From Paludibacter sp. (GTDB lineage: Bacteria > Bacteroidota > Bacteroidia > Bacteroidales > Paludibacteraceae): DNA of 40,152 bases. The notes beneath the pieces are model-generated. The model made no database searches, was not told where the DNA came from, and was given only the letters and a program-made list of their open reading frames with translations. This document shows positions 8,612 through 17,759 of this stretch, piece after piece; positions within the stretch are counted from its first letter, which is position 1, and the number at the start of each line of letters is the position of its first letter. Location: the NCBI GenBank assembly GCA_017882285.1, contig JADGPS010000027.1, forward strand, positions 1 through 40,152, written 5' to 3'. A program made the position numbers and the translations under genes.

Positions 8612-9434
8612 ATGTTACCAAAGAAGAAAACCACAAATCAAAAGAGCTTGTTTCTAACGTTAGAAGACATGCTTGACCAAAAACATCCGTTGTACATTTT
8701 AGCCAATAGAGTAAATTGGCAGGAATTTGAGGATGCTTTTACGCTTTATTATTGTGAAGATACCGGTCGTCCGGCAAAACCCATACGGTTGATGGTAGGA
8801 CTGCTGATTTTAAAACGCTTACGCAACGTTTCGGATGAAAAAATTGTGGAACAATGGAGTGAAAATGTATATTATCAACACTTTTGCGGAGAGAAAGAAT
8901 TTCTGCCTGATTTTCCGTGCGAAGCATCTGAATTAGCACATTTTCGACATCGGATTGGAAAATCCGGGGTTGAGCTGATTTTGAAAGAAAGCATTCGAAT
9001 CAATGGCAATGACGGTAATGAACAGAATGCAAGTATTGATACAACTGTTCAAAATAAGAACATAACTTTTCCTACGGATAATAAATTGCACCGTAAAATA
9101 ATAGATAAGTGCAAGAAAATAGCTAAAAGAGAAGGTTTACCGATTCGCCAGAGTTATAATCGAATACTCAAAAACCTGGAGGTTGACCAACGATTTCGGA
9201 ATTATTCAAACAACAAGTTGAAAGCACGAAAAGCGGATAATCAAGTAAAAGCCATTGCGGGCAGATTGGTGCGAGAGTTGGAAAGGAATCTGTTGCCAAA
9301 TTCAATTTATCTGCCAGATATAGAGATATTTAAAAGAATTTTAGGTCAACAAAAAGAGTAACAACAATATTTATTCTGATTATAAGCCGGATATTCAATG
9401 TATTTCAAAATGAAAAGAACAAGTTAAATTACGA
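8612..9434 (+). pseudogene. IS5-family transposase remnant (frameshift plus nonsense)
   Basis: The first frame (8612-9361) encodes about 249 residues resembling the N-terminal half of IS5/IS1182-type DDE transposases: the DUF772-type domain (PIRLMVGLLILKRLRNVSDE) and the first catalytic Asp in ASIDTTVQNKNITFPTD. It stops at TAA 9359-9361. Reading shifts by +1 at about 9357 and continues as SNNNIYSDYKPDIQCISK, then TGA at 9411, then KEQVKLR. I recall intact relatives continuing like IYSLHEPHVxCISKGKEH, so the tail fits a frameshifted and nonsense-mutated continuation. The second and third catalytic residues are lost. No terminal inverted repeats or target duplications were found by eye. The element is dead. 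Confidence 0.8.
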
Positions 9435-9463
9435 TGAAATTCAGTAAAGATTTTATAAAAAAA

Positions 9464-9483
9464 AACTGCCCGATTGAGCAGTT
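9464..9483 (-). terminator. Rho-independent terminator of the DUF6261-like gene
   Basis: The stem AACTGC/GCAGTT (9464-9469 with 9478-9483) has an 8-nt loop. On the minus strand it is followed by a run of nine T. It lies 26 nt beyond the stop of the minus-strand gene at 9509. Confidence 0.85.
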
Positions 9484-9508
9484 CCTTTTTTATAAATGGT
9501 TATAAGTA

Positions 9509-10219
9509 TCAATTTACAGGAGTTACAGGAGTTATATCCTGCCCCGGTTTCGAGGAATTTCTGGCGGCTTTTACGGCTTCGTTCAGTTCGGTATAGAGAT
9601 TTTTCCAGCCTTCCAATTGATTCATGGCGGTTACAACATTCAGGTAGTTGCGCAAAGCAGCTTCCAGATTTCCACGGAGCGAAGTAGCCGATTCAGTTAA
9701 TCTCAGTTCCGAATTTATACCCATTTGTTCTGCAAAAATCGCTACGAAATTCGTTTGGGCAGCTTTCATCAACCCATAAGCTTCAGTCAGATGTAAGCGC
9801 TCAATTTTGGCGGCATTCTCCTGCTTATCCAACTCTTCAAACAACTTATCCATGTGCGTTGTCTGATCGCCATAGTTGTAACGGTCTAAATCAATTCCAT
9901 GCGTTTCAAAAATAGCGTACAAATCAATGGCATCTTGTTGTGCAGTTAAACCTTTCATTTTTGAAAAGCCCAATAAGCTATTCCTCATGCCTTTGAAAAA
10001 ATCATCGCGGTGTAAATCGGCATCGGCTACTAATTTCCCCTTACCACTGTAAGTTTTCTTGTCGAAAGCTGCAAAATAATCGGCGTAAGCTGCAATCAAC
10101 TTTTGTAATAAAGGGTGATTCAAAACCACCGCGTAAGCTGCTTTCGCAGAAATATCCAACACTCGCCTTGTCAATTCCGATAAAGTATCAATACTCAAAC
10201 GGGAAAAATTCATTTTCAT
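9509..10219 (-). CDS. DUF6261-like cytosolic helical protein
   Basis: The protein has 236 residues, no signal peptide and no membrane segment. It is predicted to be almost all alpha-helical (long Ala/Leu-rich stretches such as LIAAYADYFAAFDKK and NLEAALRNYLNVVTAMNQ). It resembles the DUF6261 proteins of Bacteroidales, a family without a known function that is often present in several copies per genome; this assignment is from memory. The charged and helical make-up would suit a structural or binding role, but nothing more can be said. An alternative start at 10213 differs by two codons. It has its own terminator, and its upstream region carries the 41-bp repeat array at 10321-10525. Confidence 0.7.
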   Translation of the reverse strand: MKMNFSRLSIDTLSELTRRVLDISAKAAYAVVLNHPLLQKLIAAYADYFAAFDKKTYSGKGKLVADADLHRDDFFKGMRNSLLGFSKMKGLTAQQDAIDLYAIFETHGIDLDRYNYGDQTTHMDKLFEELDKQENAAKIERLHLTEAYGLMKAAQTNFVAIFAEQMGINSELRLTESATSLRGNLEAALRNYLNVVTAMNQLEGWKNLYTELNEAVKAARNSSKPGQDITPVTPVN

Positions 10220-10320
10220 ATATTCTTCATTTAAAGGGTTAATAAATAAATTGAAAGGTATTATATATTCTTATTCTCAACAGGTAACTTCGGTTAATTA
10301 TCTCTTCCAATTTGCAGGAA

Positions 10321-10525
10321 ATCAACTGCTCCAAACATCTATGCCCTGTATTCTGCGGGAGATTAACTGCTCCAAACATCAAAGCCCTGCATTTTGCGTG
10401 AGATTAACTGCTACAAACATTAAAGCCCTGCATTTTGCATGAGATTAACTGCTATAAACATTAAAGCCCTGCATTTTGCGTGAGATTAACTGCTCCAAAC
10501 ATCAAAGCCCTGCATTTTGCGGGAA
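10321..10525. repeat. Five tandem 41-bp repeats
   Basis: There are five head-to-tail units of exactly 41 bp, starting at 10321, 10362, 10403, 10444 and 10485. The unit core is AACTGCTCCAAACATC followed by AAAGCCCTGCATTTTGCG. Unit 1 is the most diverged. Units 2 and 5 are nearly identical, while 3 and 4 share CATTAAAG in place of CATCAAAG. A partial unit (TTTGCAGGAA) precedes unit 1. Because 41 is not a multiple of three, the array is not a repeat protein. There are no spacers, so it is not CRISPR. It sits about 100 nt upstream of the DUF6261-like gene, on its promoter side. Confidence 0.9.
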
Positions 10526-10803
10526 ATAATTCATTTTAATCGACCTATATGCTTCATATACTTATATGTAACATCCTTTAGCTAATTAAATGCGCCTCAA
10601 ATATGTATTAATTTTACCCGATATATTTATACTCTTAACATTAATATTCATTAAAAATCCGAGTTTATATTTTTTTTTTACAAATGCAATAATATGTTGT
10701 TCCTACTGCTTGGTTTTAAAGTTAACCGATTTATATTTCAAACTCAATTATAAATTTATTCACTTAACAAACATATCTGTTTGGATAAGGGTTTAAAACA
10801 ATA

Positions 10804-11472
10804 TCATTGTAATTGATTATAATAAACTAAAATTTTAATTATGTCTTCCTTATTTTTTACAGAAAGTTTGTTTTTATCTATATAATAAGATACTTTATCC
10901 TTTTTATCATAAAGAAATTCGAGAAGTTTATTTTTATTCAGAGCCATCAACTGGTCCCCTTTCTGCAAATACAACTGTTGTTTAAGAAATAATCTGTCAT
11001 TCTTGTTTCCAACAGCAAATGTCGTATTATAAGTGGCAAAAATAATTTCAATTTCATATTTATTAAGAAGGCTTGCCTTGCCATTAACAAAAACCTCAAA
11101 ATAACATTTTTCGCCTTTCTTATTATTTTTATATTCTTTATAAATAAAAATTTTATCAGAAAACTTTATTTCAGAGATACTATCAGGAGTTCCAATAATA
11201 TATGTTTTACCATTATCCTTATATAACATTTCTTTTGTATAAACATTATAACGAACCATTAAACCTGAAATAGTTTTGCCATTTTTTAAAAGAATGTCAG
11301 CAGACTGCCAATCATCCAAATAGGGAGATCCCTCCATTCCCTTTGTAAAATGGGGTTCATTATAAATATAATTATATCCCGAAGGTGCCCGTAATCTTAT
11401 ATCCTGTGCCTGCAGTTTCGCATTTATAATTACCAACAAAATAATGATTAAAAGCGATAAATGTTTTACCAT
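10804..11472 (-). CDS. Exported protein of unknown function
   Basis: This protein has 222 residues with a signal peptide (about 1-22, LIIILLVIINAKLQAQ). The mature part is rich in Lys, Tyr and Asn and looks beta-rich. It contains SPYLDDWQSADILLKNGK and TISGLMVRYNVYTKEMLY, a pattern I associate with uncharacterised exported proteins of Bacteroidetes. No catalytic motif is visible. Base composition is more AT-rich than the neighbouring Sus operon. It is preceded on its strand by a consensus -7 box (11536-11543), so it is probably transcribed alone. Function is unknown. Confidence 0.75.
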   Translation of the reverse strand: MVKHLSLLIIILLVIINAKLQAQDIRLRAPSGYNYIYNEPHFTKGMEGSPYLDDWQSADILLKNGKTISGLMVRYNVYTKEMLYKDNGKTYIIGTPDSISEIKFSDKIFIYKEYKNNKKGEKCYFEVFVNGKASLLNKYEIEIIFATYNTTFAVGNKNDRLFLKQQLYLQKGDQLMALNKNKLLEFLYDKKDKVSYYIDKNKLSVKNKEDIIKILVYYNQLQ

Positions 11473-11535
11473 GATTCAACAAATTACTAAATACATACTA
11501 TTATTTATTAGTTCGATTAAACAAAATCCAGACTA

Positions 11536-11543
11536 CAAATTTA
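11536..11543 (-). promoter_or_regulatory. -7 promoter box for the gene at 10804-11472
   Basis: On the minus strand this reads TAAATTTG, matching TAnnTTTG, 63 nt before the start codon. No -33 element is obvious. Confidence 0.45.
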
Positions 11544-11673
11544 CAAAAAAAAATGGAATAACAGGGGCTGTTCTCTACTGATTATCAATATAAAATTATA
11601 ATATTTTCAACTTACAACCCCATAACCGACTTGCAACGTCGAATATACTCGCCATGCTCGGCGCATTAAAAAA

Positions 11674-11705
11674 AAACAGTTGCAAAGTTAACTTCACAAC
11701 TGTTT
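11674..11705 (-). terminator. Terminator of the Sus-like operon
   Basis: The 9-bp perfect stem AAACAGTTG/CAACTGTTT (11674-11682 with 11697-11705) has a 14-nt loop and is followed on the minus strand by a T run (about 11668-11676). It lies about 55 nt past the stop of the last operon gene. Confidence 0.85.
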
Positions 11706-11758
11706 AATTTCATTTGCTTTATATTCCTTATCACTAAAAATTAATCATACCGGATTAA

Positions 11759-12262
11759 TTAAAAGTCATCTTCAGGGAAACCCGTGCGTCTGAAACCTGA
11801 AACTTTATAAACTATCGGACCTGAATCATCATTAAATGCTGCAGAAAAAACAATACTGTCAGCAGCAGCTCCACTTGGAGTTTTTGCTGCTCCAAGTAGC
11901 ACTTTACCGTTAGTAATCAATACTTTTTCACTAGGATATTTAACAGCGTTTGTAGATACTGAGTCAGTTGTTAAAAATGTTTTTGATGTATAGTCAACTT
12001 TCACAATAGAATGAAAATTCCAAAAACTTCCATTATCATTTACCCACATTTCGGTATTTTCATTAGCAGCAGTATTATAGGTTGATAATTTAAAGTGACC
12101 TGCACCGGAATCTTTCCATACACCTGCATTTTGATATTCGGCGGTTACCCACCATTCTCCGGCTATAGCCTGAACAGCTGTTCCTCCGGGTTCTGTAACC
12201 GTTTCGCAGCCGGTAAAAGCGATTGTCAGAGCTGCAACTAATAATATTAAATATTTTTTCAT
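11759..12262 (-). CDS. Lipid_bd-like surface lipoprotein
   Basis: A 167-residue lipoprotein with lipobox FTGC (Cys19) followed by ETVTEPGG. The body (AGEWWVTAEYQ onward) and the C-terminal GFRRTGFPEDDF match the putative lipid-binding family (Pfam Lipid_bd) found at the ends of Sus-like operons. The fold is lipocalin/calycin-like by family. It is last of four genes, 13 nt after the previous stop and just before a terminator. Its role is probably to help a SusCD transporter bind its ligand at the cell surface; the ligand is unknown. Confidence 0.8.
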   Translation of the reverse strand: MKKYLILLVAALTIAFTGCETVTEPGGTAVQAIAGEWWVTAEYQNAGVWKDSGAGHFKLSTYNTAANENTEMWVNDNGSFWNFHSIVKVDYTSKTFLTTDSVSTNAVKYPSEKVLITNGKVLLGAAKTPSGAAADSIVFSAAFNDDSGPIVYKVSGFRRTGFPEDDF

Positions 12263-12275
12263 ATTTCTTATTTTT

Positions 12276-12983
12276 TTATTGTTTAGTTAAATCTAAGAAC
12301 CAAGTATATGCATTTGCATAAGTCGCTTCCCAATGAATCTTATTGGTTGCCGGAGTGTATGTGGCATTTGCCAGTGAATTCAAAGAATCACCCCAACCTG
12401 CAACTTTACTGGAAAGCAATCCGATTGTATTATTCGGATTAAGTTTTATGTATCCTGCCATGGCATAAGCAGAACCATAGGCTGCCCTGAATTCATAGTA
12501 ACCTCCAAAAAAATCAGATACATGGAAAATTCCCGGAGCAATATAATCCAAAGTTACAAAATAACCTGCAAAAGCAGTTTTAGCACCGCTACTCTTTGTT
12601 AATCTGTAGCTGCCTGCTGCAAGTTGATATTTACCTGAAATATCTGTAGTAACCGTAGGATCATAAACAATTACAGTTCTGACAGATGAGCTTGCATAGC
12701 CATCTGCATTAACTGATGAATAAGTAACCGGGTATAGACCAATCTGGTTTGCATTGACTGTACCTGTTGTTTCCATTGTGGAAGTGACATCTTTTGGCCC
12801 CTCCATCGCTTTAACACCCGGATCCACATAGGACGTACCTACAGGAACCAAAAATGTCTGATCTCCGCTCATCGCAAAAGTTACATAATAAGTAATTTTG
12901 TGGTCGTCGAAAGATGTCTTGTCACTACAAGAACTTAAGACAAGTGTCAGACATACGAATAAACTATATATTATTTTTTTCAT
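12276..12983 (-). CDS. DUF5011/DUF5012-type surface lipoprotein
   Basis: A 235-residue lipoprotein with lipobox LSSC (Cys19). The residues after the cysteine (SDKTSFDD) are acidic, like the Bacteroidetes surface-export signal. Residues about 35-110 form an Ig-like domain (VPVGTSYVDPGVKAMEG ending in SVRTVIVYDP) of the DUF5011/HYR type. The C-terminal half (about 115-235, starting SGKYQLAAGSYRL) resembles the DUF5012 region. Such proteins accompany SusC/SusD and are probably surface glycan- or ligand-binding accessories. It lies 28 nt downstream of the susD-like gene in the same operon. Confidence 0.8.
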   Translation of the reverse strand: MKKIIYSLFVCLTLVLSSCSDKTSFDDHKITYYVTFAMSGDQTFLVPVGTSYVDPGVKAMEGPKDVTSTMETTGTVNANQIGLYPVTYSSVNADGYASSSVRTVIVYDPTVTTDISGKYQLAAGSYRLTKSSGAKTAFAGYFVTLDYIAPGIFHVSDFFGGYYEFRAAYGSAYAMAGYIKLNPNNTIGLLSSKVAGWGDSLNSLANATYTPATNKIHWEATYANAYTWFLDLTKQ

Positions 12984-13011
12984 ATTTTTATTTATTAATG
13001 ATTAATATATT

Positions 13012-14472
13012 TTACTTTTTATCCCACCAAACATTTGTCGATGCTGGAACTGCCGGAGGAGTATTAGTATTTAACTGACGTGCACTTAATGGGAAATACA
13101 TCCGTTTCACCATAGTACCCAGATCATTACGCATTGGTGAAATCAATTCTCCCGGAGTATAAACTATAGCATTTGCATAAATTGCGTCTGCTGTTTGGCT
13201 CGACAATTTTGGAACACCTGTTCTGCGAATTTCCGACCAGGCTTCCATGTGATCCATATAACATAAAGCAACCCATTTCTGCATATAGATCAATTTTAAT
13301 TTAGCCGTATTATCAGCAGCTGTTGACCAGGCTACAGCACCACCTGCACCATACATCACTGAAGGAGAACTAATGTTACGGGCAGCAAAATCAGCATCTA
13401 TTCCGGCTTCATAAGCAGCCTTTGCACTTGCGTCGTCATTGTTGAAACGAAGATATGCTTCTGCCAACAAGAATTGCAACTCACTTTGAGTAAAGAAATA
13501 AACAGGTTTAGTAGGATAATAGTTCAAAAAGCTATAATCTGCATTTTTCTTTGCACTTAAAGCCACTTTCGATCCCGGTAATTCACCTGCGTAAGTATTG
13601 GTTTTTGTTGCTTTTACAAAATTATAGGCAATTCGAGGGTCATTTGTCGCCATTAAATAAGTAACAATCGGATAAGAACCTACATGATTCGTAGCATTTA
13701 AATTAATTATATTTGCAGCATACCATGGATTGCGTTTATTTGCTTGATCTGCATATACATCAAATTTCACATCACCTTTAAATAAAGGACCTGAAAGTAA
13801 TGTTTTCACTTTAGCAGTATATCCTGAAACATCCACACCGGCATCAATAAAACGAAGATACATTCTCAAACGAAGTGCATTTGCAAATCCAACCCATTGA
13901 GCTGTTTCTTTATTTAATAACAAGTCTGAATTACTTACAGTAGCCGTTCCTAATTTATCCTGAGCAGCTTGCATTTCTGTTAATACACCTTCGTAAATTT
14001 TTTGTCCGTCATCCCATTTAGGCATAGAATTAGCACTTCCTTGCAAAGCTTCTGTATAAGGAGCCTTATCCATATTATCTACTAATAATTGGAAACAGTA
14101 TGCGCGCAAAACAGTTGCCGCAAATTTATCGGCTGCATTGGCATTTACATCTTTTAAAACTACATCAAGATCTTCTAACGCTCCTGCATAAAGTGTACGA
14201 TATGAACGATCAATAAGTTGAGATTGTTCCGTAAACGAATACTGTGATATAATGTTATATTGATTTGCTTCTGGCATTTGGTCATAATACTGGGCAAAAA
14301 AGCCAGCGTAATTATACATTCCATCACCTACAACTACAGCTATTTCATTCTCTGCTGCAGGTAATACAAGTGAGGAACTCACATTTGTTGGGTAATTTGG
14401 ATCCGTGTTTACATCAAGGCTGCAACCCGACAGACAAACAGCCAAAGAAACGAATGCTATTATTTTTTTCAT
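13012..14472 (-). CDS. SusD/RagB-family (SusD-like_2) binding lipoprotein
   Basis: A 486-residue lipoprotein with lipobox LSGC (Cys17) followed by SLDVNTDPNYPTN, the typical N-terminus of the SusD-like_2 family. Tetratricopeptide-like helices run through the protein, and the late segment (FTQSELQFLLAEAYLR about 330-345; YMQKWVALCYMDHMEAWSEIRRTG about 395-418) is the conserved SusD C-terminal signature. SusD proteins form the lid of the SusC channel and capture substrate outside the cell. It lies 14 nt downstream of the susC-like gene, so the two are translationally close partners. The SusD-like_2 subtype often goes with peptides or unknown ligands as well as glycans, so the substrate stays open. 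Confidence 0.92.
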   Translation of the reverse strand: MKKIIAFVSLAVCLSGCSLDVNTDPNYPTNVSSSLVLPAAENEIAVVVGDGMYNYAGFFAQYYDQMPEANQYNIISQYSFTEQSQLIDRSYRTLYAGALEDLDVVLKDVNANAADKFAATVLRAYCFQLLVDNMDKAPYTEALQGSANSMPKWDDGQKIYEGVLTEMQAAQDKLGTATVSNSDLLLNKETAQWVGFANALRLRMYLRFIDAGVDVSGYTAKVKTLLSGPLFKGDVKFDVYADQANKRNPWYAANIINLNATNHVGSYPIVTYLMATNDPRIAYNFVKATKTNTYAGELPGSKVALSAKKNADYSFLNYYPTKPVYFFTQSELQFLLAEAYLRFNNDDASAKAAYEAGIDADFAARNISSPSVMYGAGGAVAWSTAADNTAKLKLIYMQKWVALCYMDHMEAWSEIRRTGVPKLSSQTADAIYANAIVYTPGELISPMRNDLGTMVKRMYFPLSARQLNTNTPPAVPASTNVWWDKK

Positions 14473-14486
14473 AAACTATTCAGTTT

Positions 14487-17400
14487 TTAAAATTTAACCA
14501 TTAAATTAAATCCAAATCTACGAGTGCTTGGATTGGCAGTATATTCACCGTATTTTCCACTTAAGTCATTACCAAAAGAGGTTACTTCAGGATCTATAAA
14601 TGTATTGCTTGCTGGTGTCCATACAAACAAGTTATTTCCGTAAGCAGATACTTTAACACCTTGTATCAATGTATTTCTAAACCATGAAGTTGGCAATTCA
14701 TAACCAATAACCAAAGAACGAAGTTTAATATACGATTTATCGATTAAATCTGCGCTTCCCATATCAGTAGCTCCATTATCCCAATAGGTCAAGATATCAC
14801 TTATAGCTATCGGTGTTGTATTTGTTGGGTAAGTTTTCGTTCCATCAGTTGCAACTACTTCATTAACTGAACCAGGAACTATGAAAGGATTACGGTCATT
14901 GTAAATTGTTTGAATAGAATTACCCACGAAATAATTAAGATTCTTCGTACGCGAGAACATTACACCTCCCTGACGGATATCAAAATCAAGTCCCAAACTG
15001 AAACTTTTATATTTCAGTGTAGTTGAAACGCCCATTTCATATTTGTAGTTCATATCACCAACAATCGCAAATGTATCGGCTGCAAGAGGCAAACCGGAAG
15101 TTGGATTTACTACGATATTCCCTTTGGGGTCGCGCTTTGCAACCTGTGCTTTAAATGTTCCTAAAGGTTGTCCTACAATTGCATACATGGTTGCACCTCC
15201 GGTAAGTCCATAAATGGTGGCAATACCTCCAAGTTCTTTCGGTAAGCTGATAACTTTACTGTTGTTTTTCGTAAAGTTAAATGAAACATCCCAACTAAAG
15301 TCTTTTGTTTTAATTGGAGTTAAATTTAGCAATAACTCGATACCTTTGTTTTCAATCTTACCCAAATTAATATTTTGTGCTGTATATCCGCTGGCAGGAT
15401 CCATATTCAAACTGAAGATTTGTTTGTCTGAATTTCGGTCATATACTGCTGCATCCAACGTAATACGCCCATTTAAGAATGCCAGGTTGGCACCAAATTC
15501 ATATTCAGTTGTTATTTCAGGGCTTAGGTTTTTATTACCCAACACATTACCCTGGGAAAAAGCATTTACTCCTTTTAAAGGGAAACTAACGAGTCCCCAA
15601 CCACTTGCATCAGCCGATGCTTGTGCAAAAACAGGATTGATCATATAAACGTTTGCATCATTACCGGTTTGTCCATAAGCAGCACGAATTTTACCAAATG
15701 TAAGTATATCATTTTTTGGTAAAAGTTCCGTAAATACAAAACTACCTGTAACTCCCGGGTAGAAGAAACTGTTATTAGCAACCGGTAAAGTTGATGACCA
15801 GTCATTACGTGCTGTACCCGTTAAATAAAGCATGCTTTTCCAGGCAACATCTACCTGACCGAATACACCATAAAGACGGCGAAGTGAATTGTATGTTGAA
15901 ACAACTGGAGTGCTTGCTGAGTTACTTAAGTTAAACCAGGTTGGAATATCCAATGCTGTAATACCGGCACTTAAACTGGAATATTTCCGTTCATTCAGGT
16001 TGACACCTGCCAATCCGTTAAAAGAAAAATTATCTACTGTTTTACTAAATGTAAGCAGGAAATCCTGATTAATTTCACGTCGGCTTGATGTGTTAACTGA
16101 CACAGTTCCTGTTGAACCTGAAAAGGCACTGGAATTGGGTGTGTTTGCATAAAGTGCCTTCATATTTGGAGTTCCATAGTCCTGTTCACTGGTTGTGGCA
16201 TCCAGACCAATACGATAAGTAGCTTTAAAATATTTCAGAAAATCGTAGTCAAGTTGAAACTTGCCATAAACCTTTTCTGCTTTATATTCATTTTGATAAT
16301 TTGCAAGGACATAATATGGATTGGTTACTCCATAAGGCGTATAATAATAGCCCGGAGTATTAAAAGGATTGGTTAAATCTTTTAAACCAATAATGCTAAT
16401 GTCACGAGGTGTTTGATAAATAGAGTTTACCATAGAAAGTCCCTGACCTGTGTTGGCAAAATTATTAGTTTGATTTTCGTAATTAAGGGAAGTTGAAATT
16501 GTCAACGCCTGAATTTTGTGACTCCCACGAACCGAAAAAGTATATTTATCATAAGTGTCGGCATTTGTTGGAAGTATACCGTCATCGCTTATTTGCGAGA
16601 AAGATACAAAATAATCACTTTTATCACTTGCCCCGTTAAATGAAAGGCTGTTTGAATACCTTAAACCGGTATCAAAGAAATCCGCAACATTATTTTTTAA
16701 AGGTACATACGATTTCAATTGTTGAGAGTTATCGTAAACCTGACCAAAAAGTTGCTTGGATCCATCAAATTTTGGACCCCAGCTTCCGTTTTCAATCATA
16801 GTTTTGTCACCATTCCATCCCATTCCAAATTCATTCTGCATTTCAGGAAGGCGAAGAAGAGTTGAAAACTGAAGACCTCCGTTATATTCTACTCCAACTC
16901 CTTTTTTCTGATATTTACCTGACTTGGTAGTAATCAAAATAACGCCAGCGGCTGCACGGCTACCATATAATGCTGTTGCAGCTGCACCCTTAAGAATAGT
17001 CATGTTTGCAACATCATCCGGATTGACCGCATTTGCGCCATTTCCGAAATCGTAAGAATTATTTAAACCATCACTGGAATAAACGGCAGAGTTATTCATT
17101 GGAACACCATCTATTACATATAGTGGTTGATTCGAACCTGATAAAGAACTAAACCCACGAATTACAACTGAATTGGAAGTTCCGGGATCTGAAGAAGTAC
17201 TTGCTATCTGTACACCGGCAATTTTACCTGATAGTCCTGTCATAATATCTGATGTACGACCTTCCGATATAACATCACCATTTACAGACGTTGCAGAATA
17301 CCCAATTGCCTTTTCAGAACGCTTGATACCCATTGCCGTTACAATAACTTCATCAATTTGTTTAACGTCGGATTCCAATTGAACTACTAAGTTGTTTCTT

Positions 17401-17657
17401 GCTTCAACTTCAACAGTTTTCATACCTACGTATGAAATAGTCAGAATTTTTGCAGTTTCCGGCAAAGTGATTCTGAAATTACCATCTGCATCGGTAATAG
17501 TACCATTTGTTGTACCTTTAACCATTACAGTAGCACCAATAACAGGTTGCCCATCATCCGCGGAAATAACTTTTCCCGAAAAGGATTTTGATTGAGCATT
17601 AACCAAACCTACGCCGACCAAAAATAGGCAAGCCAATAAGAACGTTAGTTTTCTCAT
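14487..17657 (-). CDS. SusC/RagA-type TonB-linked outer-membrane transporter
   Basis: A 1056-residue outer-membrane channel. A signal peptide (about 1-21, LVGVGLVNAQ) precedes a carboxypeptidase-regulatory-like domain (about 24-110, with GKVISADDGQPVIGATVMVKG), the hinge VKQIDEVIVTAMG acting as TonB-box region, a plug domain (about 118-240, including GVQIASTSSDPGTSNSVVIRG and PLYVIDGVPM), and the 22-strand barrel ending in FGFNLMVKF with the aromatic terminal residue needed for assembly. It imports a ligand captured by the SusD partner using TonB energy. It is the first gene of a four-gene operon with a recognisable promoter. No linked regulator or degrading enzyme is in the operon, so the substrate cannot be named. 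Confidence 0.95.
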   Translation of the reverse strand: MRKLTFLLACLFLVGVGLVNAQSKSFSGKVISADDGQPVIGATVMVKGTTNGTITDADGNFRITLPETAKILTISYVGMKTVEVEARNNLVVQLESDVKQIDEVIVTAMGIKRSEKAIGYSATSVNGDVISEGRTSDIMTGLSGKIAGVQIASTSSDPGTSNSVVIRGFSSLSGSNQPLYVIDGVPMNNSAVYSSDGLNNSYDFGNGANAVNPDDVANMTILKGAAATALYGSRAAAGVILITTKSGKYQKKGVGVEYNGGLQFSTLLRLPEMQNEFGMGWNGDKTMIENGSWGPKFDGSKQLFGQVYDNSQQLKSYVPLKNNVADFFDTGLRYSNSLSFNGASDKSDYFVSFSQISDDGILPTNADTYDKYTFSVRGSHKIQALTISTSLNYENQTNNFANTGQGLSMVNSIYQTPRDISIIGLKDLTNPFNTPGYYYTPYGVTNPYYVLANYQNEYKAEKVYGKFQLDYDFLKYFKATYRIGLDATTSEQDYGTPNMKALYANTPNSSAFSGSTGTVSVNTSSRREINQDFLLTFSKTVDNFSFNGLAGVNLNERKYSSLSAGITALDIPTWFNLSNSASTPVVSTYNSLRRLYGVFGQVDVAWKSMLYLTGTARNDWSSTLPVANNSFFYPGVTGSFVFTELLPKNDILTFGKIRAAYGQTGNDANVYMINPVFAQASADASGWGLVSFPLKGVNAFSQGNVLGNKNLSPEITTEYEFGANLAFLNGRITLDAAVYDRNSDKQIFSLNMDPASGYTAQNINLGKIENKGIELLLNLTPIKTKDFSWDVSFNFTKNNSKVISLPKELGGIATIYGLTGGATMYAIVGQPLGTFKAQVAKRDPKGNIVVNPTSGLPLAADTFAIVGDMNYKYEMGVSTTLKYKSFSLGLDFDIRQGGVMFSRTKNLNYFVGNSIQTIYNDRNPFIVPGSVNEVVATDGTKTYPTNTTPIAISDILTYWDNGATDMGSADLIDKSYIKLRSLVIGYELPTSWFRNTLIQGVKVSAYGNNLFVWTPASNTFIDPEVTSFGNDLSGKYGEYTANPSTRRFGFNLMVKF

Positions 17658-17728
17658 AAATTTAACATTTTGTTTATTAATCTTCTTTAATTTGCGTTTT
17701 TTTCTAGTAAGTTCATTTAATCAGTTTG

Positions 17729-17759
17729 CAAAAATAAAGTATTAATAATTAAAAAACAA
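17729..17759 (-). promoter_or_regulatory. Promoter of the Sus-like operon
   Basis: On the minus strand the -7 box TATTTTTG (17729-17736) matches TAnnTTTG, and a TTG at 17757-17759 lies 20 nt upstream as a plausible -33 element. The predicted leader is about 65 nt long before the SusC start. Confidence 0.55.

Noticed and set aside
10321-10525. CRISPR array
   Set aside because: The units are directly joined with no unique spacers, and no cas genes are nearby.
10590-10796. Small plus-strand gene of 68 residues
   Set aside because: Low-complexity AT-rich frame, hydrophobic and Phe/Ile-rich as expected from random AT sequence. No promoter or conserved feature is seen.
15214-15648. Plus-strand gene of 144 residues inside the SusC region
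   Set aside because: It is antisense to a well-supported SusC reading frame and has no recognisable features.
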